From Pseudomonas migulae (GTDB lineage: Bacteria > Pseudomonadota > Gammaproteobacteria > Pseudomonadales > Pseudomonadaceae), in assembly GCF_024169315.1 (NCBI RefSeq), contig NZ_JALJWR010000001.1:331501-395500 (forward strand): a DNA stretch of 64,000 nt, read 5' to 3'. The notes beneath the pieces are model-generated. The model ran no database searches, had not been told where the DNA came from, and was given only the letters and a program-made list of their open reading frames with translations. Position 1 is the first letter of the stretch; every line of letters begins with the position of its first letter. A program made the translations under genes and the position numbers. Shown one piece after another: positions 52,783-61,475 of this stretch.

Positions 52783-54063
52783 ATGAATGATCAGGCCAAT
52801 AGCGTCAACGAACGCTATGTAGCGGCGAAACCTGTCAGCCTTGAGGGCTGGAATCGCCATGACACCACCTGGATGCTGGGCCTGTTTGGCACGGCCATCG
52901 GGGCCGGTACCCTGTTTTTGCCGATCAACGCGGGTCTGGGCGGCTTCTGGCCGTTGCTGATCCTGGCGCTGCTGGCGTTCCCCATGACTTTTTACGCACA
53001 CCGCGGCCTGACCCGGTTCGTATTGTCCGGACGTGAAGGCGCAGACATCACCGAAGTGGTGGAAGAACACTTCGGCATCAAGGCCGGTGCGCTGATCACC
53101 TTGCTGTACTTCTTCGCGATCTTTCCGATCCTGCTGATCTACAGCGTGGCGCTGACCAACACCGTGGGCAGTTTCCTCGAGCACCAGCTGCACATCATGC
53201 CGCCACCGCGCGCGGTGCTGTCGTTCGTGCTGATCCTCGGCCTGCTGGCGGTGGTGCGTTGCGGTGAGCAGGTGATCGTCAAGGCCATGAGCCTGATGGT
53301 GTATCCGTTTATCGTGGCATTGCTGTTCCTCGCGGTGTTCCTGGTTCCGCACTGGAATGGCGGCATCCTGACCACCGCCTCGACGCTGCCTGAGCCGTCG
53401 GCGCTGCTGCATACCTTGTGGCTGGCGATTCCGGTGATGGTGTTCTCGTTCAACCACTCACCGATCATCTCGGCGTTCGCGGTGGACCAGAAGCGTCGCT
53501 ACGGTGACCACGCCGAAGAGCGCAGCTCGCAGATCCTGTCCCGCGCACATGTATTGATGGTGGTGATGGTGCTGTTCTTCGTGTTCAGCTGCGTACTGAC
53601 CCTGTCGCCGGCGCAACTGGCGGAAGCGAAGGCGCAGAACCTGTCGATCCTGTCGTACCTGGCCAACCACTTCAGCAATCCGACCATCGCGTTTGCGGCG
53701 CCGTTGATTGCGTTTGTGGCGATTTCCAAGTCGTTCCTGGGGCATTACATCGGTGCCAGCGAGGGTCTTAAAGGTCTGATCGTCAAGAGTGGCAAGCGCC
53801 CGGCGGCGAAGACGCTGGATCGTATGACGGCGGCGTTCATGCTGGTGGTGTGCTGGATCGTGGCGACGCTGAACCCGAGCATTCTGGGGATGATTGAAAC
53901 CCTGGGTGGGCCGATCATCGCGGCAATTCTGTTCCTGATGCCGATGTATGCGATTCGCAAGGTGCCGGCGATGGCGCGCTTTCGTGGCCAGGCGTCGAAT
54001 GTGTTTGTGACGGCTGTGGGTTTGGTGGCTATTTCGGCGTTGATTTATTCGTTGAGTGCCTGA
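52783..54063 (+). CDS. HAAAP-family serine/threonine permease (SdaC/TdcC-like)
   Basis: The 426-residue membrane protein has about 11 helices. It begins with a short cytosolic tail followed by WMLGLFGTAIGAGTLFLPIN, the diagnostic first helix of SdaC/TdcC carriers, and has VMVFSFNHSPIISAFAVDQK and AISKSFLGHYIGASEGLKGL. Substrate is likely serine or threonine with H+ or Na+. I chose ATG 52783 (GGAG 10 bp upstream) over one 6 codons earlier. A strong terminator follows. Confidence 0.9.
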   Translation: MNDQANSVNERYVAAKPVSLEGWNRHDTTWMLGLFGTAIGAGTLFLPINAGLGGFWPLLILALLAFPMTFYAHRGLTRFVLSGREGADITEVVEEHFGIKAGALITLLYFFAIFPILLIYSVALTNTVGSFLEHQLHIMPPPRAVLSFVLILGLLAVVRCGEQVIVKAMSLMVYPFIVALLFLAVFLVPHWNGGILTTASTLPEPSALLHTLWLAIPVMVFSFNHSPIISAFAVDQKRRYGDHAEERSSQILSRAHVLMVVMVLFFVFSCVLTLSPAQLAEAKAQNLSILSYLANHFSNPTIAFAAPLIAFVAISKSFLGHYIGASEGLKGLIVKSGKRPAAKTLDRMTAAFMLVVCWIVATLNPSILGMIETLGGPIIAAILFLMPMYAIRKVPAMARFRGQASNVFVTAVGLVAISALIYSLSA

Positions 54064-54098
54064 TTGCTGCGGGCGTCTTTGATTTGATGAGTTGAGTT

Positions 54099-54136
54099 AC
54101 GGCCGATCCGCTTTGTGGGTTGGCCGTTTTTTTTTG
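54099..54136 (+). terminator. Rho-independent terminator of the permease gene
   Basis: ACGGCC...GGCCGT stem followed by nine T. Confidence 0.85.
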
Positions 54137-54161
54137 CGTGAGTGTTGCGGTTGTACTCCGG

Positions 54162-54192
54162 ACCTGTGGGAGCTGGCTTGCCAGCGATGGCG
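54162..54192 (+). repeat. Single REP unit (GGGAGCTGGCTTGCCAGCGATGG type)
   Basis: CCTGTGGGAGCTGGCTTGCC with its hairpin CTGGCTTGCCAG. The same variant forms the BIME that the IS element interrupts. Confidence 0.8.
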
Positions 54193-54252
54193 GTGTGTCA
54201 GGTGACATGGGTTTTGAGGGTGTACATATCCATTCTTGCGGTAACGGCGGCT

Positions 54253-54560
54253 AATGGTTTCGCCCTTACGGCGAGTCCCTTTTCCAAACGCCGAAAAGGA
54301 ACCAAAAGGCTTGGCCCCTGACGTACGGCCCTTCGCCTGGGCTCAGGGTTCCCTCGCTCCGGTCCTGCTCCGTAGGCCCGCCGCCATCGGCCATCCATGG
54401 CCGGGGGCGGCTAACCCGGCATCCATGCCGGGTTGCCCACTACGCAGAACCTGCGCTCGGCCTTCCGATGGGGCAGATCAAGATCAAAAGCCAGAGCGAG
54501 GCGGCCTGATAGCCGACCTGAAGTCCGCCAGGATCATCGGCGGTGAACACCTATGTCATG
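54253..54560 (+). repeat. Probable interspersed intergenic repeat, non-coding
   Basis: About 300 bp without a credible gene, beginning GGTTTCGCCCTTACGGCGAG and containing small palindromes (CCGGCATCCATGCCGG, GCCATCCATGGC). It resembles multi-copy intergenic sequences I associate with fluorescent pseudomonads, but copy number cannot be shown from this window. Confidence 0.45.
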
Positions 54561-54572
54561 CCCGCCAAACAT

Positions 54573-54669
54573 CCCTGTGGGAGCTGGCTTGCCAGCGATG
54601 GACGCCCAGACACCGCATGCATTCAGACAGCACGCGTCATCGTTAACGACCATCGCTGGCAAGCCAGCT
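54573..54669. repeat. BIME interrupted by the IS110-family element
   Basis: Left unit CCCTGTGGGAGCTGGCTTGC is complete. The inverted right unit CATCGCTGGCAAGCCAGCT stops at 54669 and resumes as CCCACAGGGA at 55837. Joining the two restores a normal REP. Confidence 0.85.
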
Positions 54670-54670
54670 T

Positions 54671-54868
54671 GTATGTTTAGACTTGAAGGGGTGGGCGGGA
54701 CTAAAGCCTAGCTTCTGACTCTGACCAGTACAGACCGTGGGAGACTTCGTCCCGCCCCTTCACCTAATGCGCCGATAAGGAATGCATCGGCCTAGACCGA
54801 CGATAGAAACAAGCCAGCGCAACGGTGAACCCCGACAAGTCTTTAAACCCTAGCTCGGAGGGCGTGCC
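54671..54868 (+). ncRNA. Candidate bridge RNA (seekRNA) region of the IS element
   Basis: The left non-coding end can form a long stem: TGAAGG and GGCGGGAC (54684-54701) with GTCCCGCCCCTTCA (54749-54762), enclosing about 47 nt. IS110-group elements encode a guide RNA here that pairs with donor and target. The RNA boundaries and loops are not established. Confidence 0.45.
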
Positions 54869-55831
54869 ATGACAATTCATGTTTCGCAGGTGGTCGTTGG
54901 TGTGGATGTCGCGAAGGACGAGATCGCTGTTTATCGATCCGATCTGGAGCAGGTCTTGATTGTTTCGAACGAGCGATCGGCCCTTAAGGTGTGGCTTAAG
55001 GCGCTGCCCGCAAACAGCGCCATTGCCCTCGAAGCCACCAACATCTATCACCTCGATACGACGGAGATGGCCCATGAAATGGGTCATGACGTTTACGTCA
55101 TCGATGGCAGCCGTCTTAATCGATACCGCGAAGGGATCGGTATTCGGGCTAAAACAGATGCCCTGGATGCAGCGTTGCTGGCTCGTTACTTGAGTAAAGA
55201 GTCCGACAAGTTGAGGATTTGGAGTCCGCCTCCAAAGGCCTACACACAACTCAAAAGCTTGCTGCGTCGTCGGGCCGAGCTTGTTCGGCATCGTGTGGCC
55301 ATCAAACAAAGCTGGAAGGACGAACCGTTGCTCGAAGAGGCATTGGCCGACTATCTGGCATGCCTTGAGCAGATTGAAAAAAGCATACAGAAAGTGCTGA
55401 AGAGCATTGTCAGCGAAGCTGACATGGACGCGCAGGTAAAACGCTGCCAAGCGGTTGAGGGTGTAGGAGTCCTGACGGCCATAGCTGCAGTCACCGCCTT
55501 TATGCGTGGAGATTTTTCCGACAGCGATGGCTACATCGCCTTTCTAGGAATGGATCCGCGAGTCAGACAATCGGGAAAGAAGGATCAGAGACGTTACTTA
55601 TCCAAACGAGGCGATTCGGAGTTCCGGCGCTTATTTCATAACAGCGCCATGGCCGCGAGTCGCTCTCCAGCCTGGAAACCTTACTATCAAAGCTATCTGG
55701 CAAGAGGCCTGAAGGGCACTCAAGCCTTGGTAATACTTGCTCGTAAGCTGGCCAGAGTGCTGTTTGCCTTGATGAAAAATCAAAGCGAGTACAAGCCAAG
55801 TTCTATGCTTGGGGGTTGCCCCCAAACATAG
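54869..55831 (+). CDS. IS110-family transposase
   Basis: The 320-residue recombinase has an N-terminal RuvC-like DEDD domain (VVVGVDVAKDEIAVY with the first Asp; ALEATNIYHL; KTDALDAALLARY) and a C-terminal Tnp/transposase_20 domain (VEGVGVLTAIAAVTAF, YIAFLGMDPRVRQSGKKDQR, LSKRGDSEFRRLFHNSAM) with the Ser-bearing segment. It appears full-length and intact. GGAG lies 9 bp before the ATG. Confidence 0.93.
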   Translation: MTIHVSQVVVGVDVAKDEIAVYRSDLEQVLIVSNERSALKVWLKALPANSAIALEATNIYHLDTTEMAHEMGHDVYVIDGSRLNRYREGIGIRAKTDALDAALLARYLSKESDKLRIWSPPPKAYTQLKSLLRRRAELVRHRVAIKQSWKDEPLLEEALADYLACLEQIEKSIQKVLKSIVSEADMDAQVKRCQAVEGVGVLTAIAAVTAFMRGDFSDSDGYIAFLGMDPRVRQSGKKDQRRYLSKRGDSEFRRLFHNSAMAASRSPAWKPYYQSYLARGLKGTQALVILARKLARVLFALMKNQSEYKPSSMLGGCPQT

Positions 55832-55895
55832 AATCTCCCACAGGGAACGCGTACGCTTCAAATGACAGGCCGGCCGGTAGGCCAAAACTCAGGCA

Positions 55896-55930
55896 TAAAA
55901 AAACGCCGCGCATCTCACGACACGCGGCGT
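55896..55930 (-). terminator. Rho-independent terminator of acnB
   Basis: ACGCCGCG/CGCGGCGT stem with a T-tract on the minus strand, 20 bp past the acnB stop. Confidence 0.88.
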
Positions 55931-55949
55931 CTTCTACAACGAGAAAGCC

Positions 55950-58559
55950 TTAGGCTTGAACAACCGGAATATTGGCGTTCGCTGCAGCCTCACGGAACTC
56001 GGCGATCTGGTCGAAGGACAGGTAGCGGTAAACATCAGCCGCCATGCTGTCGATCTTGCCAGCGTATTCCATGTACTCCTCGACGGTCGGCAGGCGACCC
56101 AGGATGGAAGCAACAGACGCCAACTCAGCCGAAGCCAGGTAAACGTTCGCGCCGTCACCCAGACGGTTCGGGAAGTTACGGGTCGACGTCGACACCACAG
56201 TCGAGTTCGGCTCTACACGTGCCTGGTTACCCATGCACAGCGAGCAGCCCGGCATTTCCATGCGTGCGCCAGCCTTGCCGTAGATGCCGTAGTAGCCTTC
56301 TTCGGTCAGTTGGTGAGCGTCCATTTTGGTCGGCGGCGACAGCCACAGACGGGTTGGAAGCTGACCCTTGACCTGATCCAGCAGTTTACCGGCAGCGCGG
56401 AAGTGACCGATGTTGGTCATGCACGAACCGATGAACACTTCGTCGATCTTCTCGCCAGCAACGCTGGACAGCAGACGGGCGTCGTCCGGATCGTTCGGCG
56501 CGCAGAGCACAGGCTCCTTGATGTCGGCCAGGTCGATTTCGATGACTTCAGCGTATTCGGCGTCAGCATCGGCAACCATCAGCTCAGGGTTGGCAACCCA
56601 GGCTTCCATCGCTTGAGCACGACGTTCCAGAGTACGTGCATCGCCGTAGCCTTCGCCGATCATCCAGCGCAGCAGAGTGATGTTGGAGTTCAGGTACTCG
56701 GTGATCGACTCTTTCGACAGCTTGATGGTGCAACCGGCAGCCGAACGTTCGGCCGAGGCGTCGGACAGCTCGAAAGCCTGCTCGATGCTCAGGTTGTCCA
56801 GGCCTTCGATTTCCAGGATGCGGCCGGAGAAAGCGTTCTTCTTGCCTTTCTTCTCGACGGTCAGCAGGCCAGCCTGAATCGCGAAGTAAGGAATGGCGTG
56901 AACCAGGTCGCGCAGGGTGACGCCCGGTTGCATCTTGCCTTTGAAGCGCACCAGGATCGATTCCGGCATGTCCAGCGGCATGACGCCGGTGGCAGCGGCA
57001 AACGCAACCAGACCGGAACCGGCCGGGAACGAAATGCCCATCGGGAAACGGGTGTGCGAGTCACCACCGGTACCGACGGTGTCCGGCAGCAGCATGCGGT
57101 TCAGCCAGCTGTGGATGATGCCGTCGCCCGGACGCAGGGAAACGCCGCCGCGGGTCATGATGAAGTCTGGCAGGGTGTGGTGGGTGGTCACGTCGATCGG
57201 CTTGGGATAAGCCGCGGTGTGGCAGAAGGACTGCATCACCAGATCGGTCGAGAAGCCCAGGCACGCCAGGTCTTTCAGTTCGTCACGGGTCATAGGACCG
57301 GTGGTGTCCTGAGAGCCGACGGTGGTCATTTTCGGTTCGCAGTAGGTGCCAGGACGAACGCCTTTGCCTTCTGGCAGACCGCACGCCTTGCCGACCATTT
57401 TCTGTGCCAGGGTGTAGCCCTTGCCGGTGTCGACAGGTGCTTCAGGCAGTTTGAACAGATCGGTAGGGCCCAGGCCCAGTTCGGCACGCGCCTTGTCGGT
57501 CAGACCGCGACCGATGATCAGCGGGATACGACCGCCGGCACGAACTTCGTCCAATAGAACCGGGGTCTTCATTTCGAAGGTGGTCAGGACTTCGTCAGTG
57601 CCGTGTTTGCAGACTTTGCCAGCATGCGGGTACAGGTCGATCACGTCGCCCATGTTCATGTTGGTAACGTCGAATTCGATCGGCAGTGCGCCGGCATCTT
57701 CCATGGTGTTGTAGAAGATCGGAGCGATCTTGCTGCCGAAGCAGAAACCGCCAGCACGCTTGTTCGGCACGTAAGGAACGTCGTCGCCGAAGAACCACAG
57801 CACCGAGTTGGTGGCGGATTTACGCGAAGAACCGGTACCGACCACGTCACCGACGTAGGCAATCGGGAAGCCGGCGTTGCGCATTTCTTCGATCTGTTTC
57901 ATCGGGCCGGTAACGCCCTGGACGTCCGGAACGATGCCGTCACGGGCCATTTTCAGCATGGCGAGGGCGTGCAGCGGGATGTCCGGGCGGGACCAGGCAT
58001 CCGGAGCAGGGGACAGGTCGTCGGTGTTGGTTTCGCCGGTGACCTTGAATACGCGCAGGCTGATCTTGTCGGCCAGGACCGGGCGGTTTTTGAACCACTC
58101 GCCGTCAGCCCAGGATTGCAGCACGCCTTTAGCGTGAACGTTGCCGTTCTTGGCTTTTTCAGCGACGTCGTGGAAAGCGTCGAACATCAGCAGCGTGTGC
58201 TTGAGTTCTTTGGCAGCGACTGGCGCCAGTTCGGCGTCGTCCAGCAGATTGACCAAAGTCACGATGTTGTAGCCGCCTTGCATGGTGCCGAGCAGTTCAA
58301 CAGCGCGTTTCTTGTCGATCAGAGGGGATTTTGCTTCGCCTTTGGCGAGTGCAGACAGGAAGCCGGCCTTTACATAGGCTGCTTCGTCCACGCCTGGCGG
58401 AATGCGGTTGGTGATCAGGTCAACGAGGAAAGCTTCTTCGCCAGCCGGGGGATTCTTCAGCAGCTCGACCAGGCCTGCAGTTTGTTCGGCGTTAAGCGGC
58501 TGGGGAACGATACCCAGTGCTGCACGCTCTTCGATATGTTTGCGGTAGGCTTCAAGCAC
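55950..58559 (-). CDS. acnB: Aconitate hydratase B
   Basis: The 869-residue TCA-cycle enzyme interconverts citrate and isocitrate. It begins at GTG 58559 ([20 protein letters not shown]) with GAGG about 9 bp upstream; this gives the family length, while an upstream ATG adds 16 foreign residues. The swivel domain is N-terminal as in AcnB. The 4Fe-4S ligands are in [12 protein letters not shown] and [14 protein letters not shown]. It is transcribed alone. A long nested inverted repeat lies in its upstream region. Confidence 0.97.
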   Translation of the reverse strand: MLEAYRKHIEERAALGIVPQPLNAEQTAGLVELLKNPPAGEEAFLVDLITNRIPPGVDEAAYVKAGFLSALAKGEAKSPLIDKKRAVELLGTMQGGYNIVTLVNLLDDAELAPVAAKELKHTLLMFDAFHDVAEKAKNGNVHAKGVLQSWADGEWFKNRPVLADKISLRVFKVTGETNTDDLSPAPDAWSRPDIPLHALAMLKMARDGIVPDVQGVTGPMKQIEEMRNAGFPIAYVGDVVGTGSSRKSATNSVLWFFGDDVPYVPNKRAGGFCFGSKIAPIFYNTMEDAGALPIEFDVTNMNMGDVIDLYPHAGKVCKHGTDEVLTTFEMKTPVLLDEVRAGGRIPLIIGRGLTDKARAELGLGPTDLFKLPEAPVDTGKGYTLAQKMVGKACGLPEGKGVRPGTYCEPKMTTVGSQDTTGPMTRDELKDLACLGFSTDLVMQSFCHTAAYPKPIDVTTHHTLPDFIMTRGGVSLRPGDGIIHSWLNRMLLPDTVGTGGDSHTRFPMGISFPAGSGLVAFAAATGVMPLDMPESILVRFKGKMQPGVTLRDLVHAIPYFAIQAGLLTVEKKGKKNAFSGRILEIEGLDNLSIEQAFELSDASAERSAAGCTIKLSKESITEYLNSNITLLRWMIGEGYGDARTLERRAQAMEAWVANPELMVADADAEYAEVIEIDLADIKEPVLCAPNDPDDARLLSSVAGEKIDEVFIGSCMTNIGHFRAAGKLLDQVKGQLPTRLWLSPPTKMDAHQLTEEGYYGIYGKAGARMEMPGCSLCMGNQARVEPNSTVVSTSTRNFPNRLGDGANVYLASAELASVASILGRLPTVEEYMEYAGKIDSMAADVYRYLSFDQIAEFREAAANANIPVVQA

Positions 58560-58680
58560 AGTTATTACCCTCATCAGTGGTCCCAAATGGGTGTCCGGGA
58601 CGCTCATCCCGAAATTGCCGTACTCATGCGCTGCGTGGCGTTGTGGGCCACTTAGCCAGAATTACCGACAATTCCTTACA

Positions 58681-58818
58681 GAAGCTGCTTTCAAAGTTTT
58701 ACGCCTGCAGAACGGGAGCTGATGAGGGTTGGCGCAAGGCTTTTCCCCGCTGGAAAAACCCTTCGCCAACACCGCTCTGAAGGAACGACTGTGCTCGTGA
58801 CGCTTTGAAAACAGCTTC
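58681..58818. repeat. Nested inverted repeats upstream of acnB
   Basis: Outer arms GAAGCTGCTTTCAAAG (58681-58696) and CTTTGAAAACAGCTTC (58803-58818) match at 15 of 16 positions. An inner stem pairs 58726-58746 with 58752-58773 around a 5-nt loop with a few bulges. It could be a cruciform regulatory site, a small RNA or a MITE-like relic. The rest of the 400-bp gap shows no gene. Confidence 0.6.
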
Positions 58819-58880
58819 TAACGGACATTGGCGCCTTAAAAGGCTGGCTGATTCTACGGCAAAAAAAATATAAACGTAAG

Positions 58881-58928
58881 TTAGCCCCTCAAGATTGAGG
58901 GGTGATGAATGTTAGACAAAGGGCTAAC
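58881..58928 (+). promoter_or_regulatory. Nested hairpin before the DUF1289 gene
   Basis: GTTAGCCC (58881-58888) pairs with GGGCTAAC (58921-58928). Inside, CCCCTCA-agat-TGAGGGG (58886-58903) is an alternative hairpin sharing bases with the outer stem. It ends about 40 bp before the start codon. Confidence 0.4.
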
Positions 58929-58966
58929 ATGCCGACCTGTTCTGCTTTCCCGTGTTCTTTCGACCT

Positions 58967-59437
58967 ATGCCCAATCAGACCATCAAGACCCCCTGCGTCG
59001 GCCTTTGCTCCACTGTTTACGGTGATCTGGTCTGCCGTGGCTGCAAGCGTTTCCACCATGAAGTGATCCACTGGAACGGTTACAACGAGGAAGAAAAACG
59101 CGCGGTATGGCTGCGTCTCGAGCAGCTGTTGTCCCAGGTGATGGCCGGCAAGGTGGAAATTTTTGATCCATCGCTGCTGAGAATGCAGCTGGAACAGCGC
59201 AAGATCCGCTTCGTGCCGCATCAGTCGGAATATTGCTGGGCCTATCAGCTGATCGCTCGCGGCGCGCGGGTGATCAACAATCTGGACGCCTACGGGATGG
59301 TCCTGCTGCCGGAGTTTCGCGACTGGAACCTGCCGGAGCTGCGGGATGCGATTGATCGGGAGTTCTTTTTGCTCTCGGAGGCGCATTACCAGCGCTACAT
59401 TGCGCCGGGTTTCCTCAAGGACGCCTTCGGCGGCTGA
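58967..59437 (+). CDS. DUF1289 domain protein
   Basis: The 156-residue protein opens with the DUF1289 Cys pattern (TPCVGLCSTVYGDLVCRGCK, residues 6-25), which looks like a small metal- or cluster-binding motif. A helical C-terminal part of unknown role follows. The ATG at 58967 places the motif at the N-terminus as usual; an in-frame ATG lies 5 codons upstream. It diverges from acnB. No specific function is known to me. Confidence 0.85.
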   Translation: MPNQTIKTPCVGLCSTVYGDLVCRGCKRFHHEVIHWNGYNEEEKRAVWLRLEQLLSQVMAGKVEIFDPSLLRMQLEQRKIRFVPHQSEYCWAYQLIARGARVINNLDAYGMVLLPEFRDWNLPELRDAIDREFFLLSEAHYQRYIAPGFLKDAFGG

Positions 59438-59445
59438 ACACATAA

Positions 59446-59583
59446 CCTGTGGCGAGGGGATGTATCCCCATTGGGTTGCGAAGCGACCCCAAAATCAGCC
59501 GACCCTGATGAATCAGACATACCGCGTGCGCCGGTTTTGCGACGACTGCGTCGCCGAACGGGGATGAATCCCGTCGCCACAGA
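59446..59583. repeat. BIME of the 'CCTGTGGCGAGGGGAT' family
   Basis: Left unit CCTGTGGCGAGGGGATGTAT and an inverted, diverged right unit (GGGGATGAATCCCGTCGCCAC). Lies between convergent genes. Confidence 0.83.
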
Positions 59584-59595
59584 GGGCCACACATC

Positions 59596-60459
59596 TCAAT
59601 GATGGGAAACGATCTCCTCCAGATGATCCTCGATCTCCTGCGGCTTCAGCACCAGCACATCACTCTCCACCGCATCCAGCACCACCTCCGCCGTATTGCC
59701 GATCAATGCCCCTGACAACCCGGACCGCGCCACCGTGCCAATCACCGTTACCGCGGCCTGCAGCTTGTGGACCATGAACGGAATCAACACATCCGCCGGG
59801 CCTTCCTCGATATGCAGGTGCTCGTCATCGATGTCGAACTCGGCCTGAAACGCTCTGCACTGCTCACGATAGCGCGCCTCGATGGTTTCGCTGAGCTGCA
59901 ACGTAGGATCCGCCGCCGAAAGCATCGGTGACGGATGGGCGCTGACCACATGCAGATGCGCCTTGGCCAGACTGGCGATGTCATAACCGTAATCGATGAT
60001 GGTGTTGTGCAGGTGGCGGTGTTCGTTATCGGTATTGCCGACGTCGATCGCCGCCAGAATCACGCCGCCCGTCCAGGGCTTCGAGGTTTTGACCAGTAGC
60101 ACCGGTGTCGGGCAAGAACGCAGCAGTTTCCAGTCCGCCGGGGTCAGCAGGGCTTTTTTCAACGAGCTGTCGGGGTAATGCTGCTTGACTACCAGCCCGC
60201 AACCTTCCGCCTGCTGCACATCGACGATGGTTTCGTGCAGGCTTTCGTTCCACGCCTGCTCGGTCGTGACGCTGTAGCCGTCCTCGAGCAGCGCCGCCTT
60301 GAGCACACCAAGCATGCCGCTGTGGTCATGCTTGCGGTCACAGACCAGCAGATGCAGATGCGCCTGGGTCACGCCGGCAATCAATTTAGCCCGTTTGAGC
60401 GCCAGGCTTTCCGAGTGTTCGGGTTCGATGACCACCAGAATGCTGCGAATGGCTTGCAT
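59596..60459 (-). CDS. Tandem-domain universal stress protein (UspE-like)
   Basis: The 287-residue protein contains two UspA domains. The first begins MQAIRSILVVIEPEHSESLA, the second GGVILAAIDVGNTDNEHR around residue 145. The C-terminal domain has the nucleotide-binding-type GTVARSGLSGALIGNTAEVV. Such proteins act in stress survival, often under anaerobic or energy-limited conditions. GGAGAT lies 8 bp before the chosen ATG. Confidence 0.9.
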   Translation of the reverse strand: MQAIRSILVVIEPEHSESLALKRAKLIAGVTQAHLHLLVCDRKHDHSGMLGVLKAALLEDGYSVTTEQAWNESLHETIVDVQQAEGCGLVVKQHYPDSSLKKALLTPADWKLLRSCPTPVLLVKTSKPWTGGVILAAIDVGNTDNEHRHLHNTIIDYGYDIASLAKAHLHVVSAHPSPMLSAADPTLQLSETIEARYREQCRAFQAEFDIDDEHLHIEEGPADVLIPFMVHKLQAAVTVIGTVARSGLSGALIGNTAEVVLDAVESDVLVLKPQEIEDHLEEIVSHH

Positions 60460-60619
60460 GATCGGGATCTCCAAAGGGTAAAAAAGCGTGGCGTTGCACA
60501 ACTATAGTTGCTGCTCGGCAACCGGGGAGTTGATGCATATCAACGGTCGTGACTGGTGGTCTGGCGGCGGGCCGGTATAATCGGCGCCCTTCGTTTTGAA
60601 CCCTTTATCCGTGAGCCCC

Positions 60620-61228
60620 ATGATCCTTCCCGAAATTCACGAGTTCCTTGGCTGCCGCACCCCCGACGGCTGGGTCCGGGCCGCGCTGGCCGATCAGGAA
60701 ACCCTGCTGATCGACCACAAGAACTGCGAATTCAAGGCCGCCAGCACGGCGTTGAGCCTGATCGCCAAGTACCACTCCCACGTCGACCTGATCAACCTGA
60801 TGTCGCGTCTGGCCCGGGAAGAGTTGGTGCACCACGAACAGGTCATGCGCCTGATGAGAAAGCGCAAGATCGAGTTGCGTCAGCTGTCCGCCGGGCGTTA
60901 TGCCTCGGGCCTGCGTAAAGTAGTGCGTAGCCACGAACCGGTCAAACTGGTGGATACGCTGGTAGTCGGCGCATTCATCGAAGCCCGCAGCTGCGAGCGC
61001 TTCGAGGCACTGGTGCCGCACCTGGACGAAGAACTGGGCAAGTTCTACTTCGGCCTGCTGAAAAGCGAGGCCCGGCATTTTCAGGGTTATCTGAAACTGG
61101 CTTATCAATACGGTGACGCCAAGGACATCGCCCAGGTGATCGACCGGGTTCGTGCGGCCGAACAGGAGCTGATCGAGTCGCCGGACGTGGAATTCCGCTT
61201 CCACAGCGGTGTGCCAGCTGCCGCATAA
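60620..61228 (+). CDS. miaE: tRNA-(ms2io6A)-hydroxylase
   Basis: The 202-residue di-iron enzyme hydroxylates the isopentenyl group of ms2i6A37 in tRNA. Iron-ligand motifs are seen in DHKNCEFKAASTALSLIAKY, REELVHHEQVMRL, EARSCERFEALVPHL and KSEARHFQGYL. The ATG at 60620 gives MILPEIHEFLGC, like other MiaE starts; a GTG three codons upstream is an alternative. It stands alone with a REP and a terminator after it. Confidence 0.93.
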   Translation: MILPEIHEFLGCRTPDGWVRAALADQETLLIDHKNCEFKAASTALSLIAKYHSHVDLINLMSRLAREELVHHEQVMRLMRKRKIELRQLSAGRYASGLRKVVRSHEPVKLVDTLVVGAFIEARSCERFEALVPHLDEELGKFYFGLLKSEARHFQGYLKLAYQYGDAKDIAQVIDRVRAAEQELIESPDVEFRFHSGVPAAA

Positions 61229-61300
61229 CCTTGTAGGAGCGAGGCTTGCCCGCGAAGGTGACCTCAAGGACGCCTTCGCCGGCAAGCCGTGCGCCTACAA
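61229..61300. repeat. REP pair after miaE
   Basis: TTGTAGGAGCGAGGCTTGCC and a diverged inverted unit (GGCAAGCCGTGCGCCTACAA). Confidence 0.75.
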
Positions 61301-61370
61301 ATGCCACCCGCACGTCGCGATCTTTTGCGTCTGAATTGTTAAAAACTCTTAAGAGTATGAAAGATCACTG

Positions 61371-61397
61371 AAAACCGGCCCAAGAGGCCGGTTTTTG
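61371..61397. terminator. Bidirectional rho-independent terminator after miaE
   Basis: AAAACCGGCC-caaga-GGCCGGTTTTT. A short palindrome ACTCTTAAGAGT (61345-61356) precedes it. Confidence 0.85.
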
Positions 61398-61475
61398 CTG
61401 CCTGGCGTCACCGTCCCGCCACCGATTGACGCCATAATGCCGCCCACTTCAATCAAGGGTTGGCAAGCGTTCGTT

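Larger units (their letters stand above)
54670..55836 (+). mobile_element. IS110-family insertion sequence inside a REP palindrome
   Basis: About 1.17 kb between the two halves of a REP unit. A CT dinucleotide occurs at both junctions. Short subterminal inverted sequences are visible (TATGTTT near the left end, AAACATA near the right). A roughly 200-bp non-coding left end precedes the transposase and the right end is only a few bases long, the layout of the IS110 (not IS1111) group. Confidence 0.85.

Noticed and set aside
54198..54646. Small open frames on both strands in the gap after the permease gene
   Set aside because: They lie within repeat and REP sequence, have no recognisable domain or ribosome-binding site, and have Arg/Pro-rich compositions typical of non-coding GC-rich DNA.
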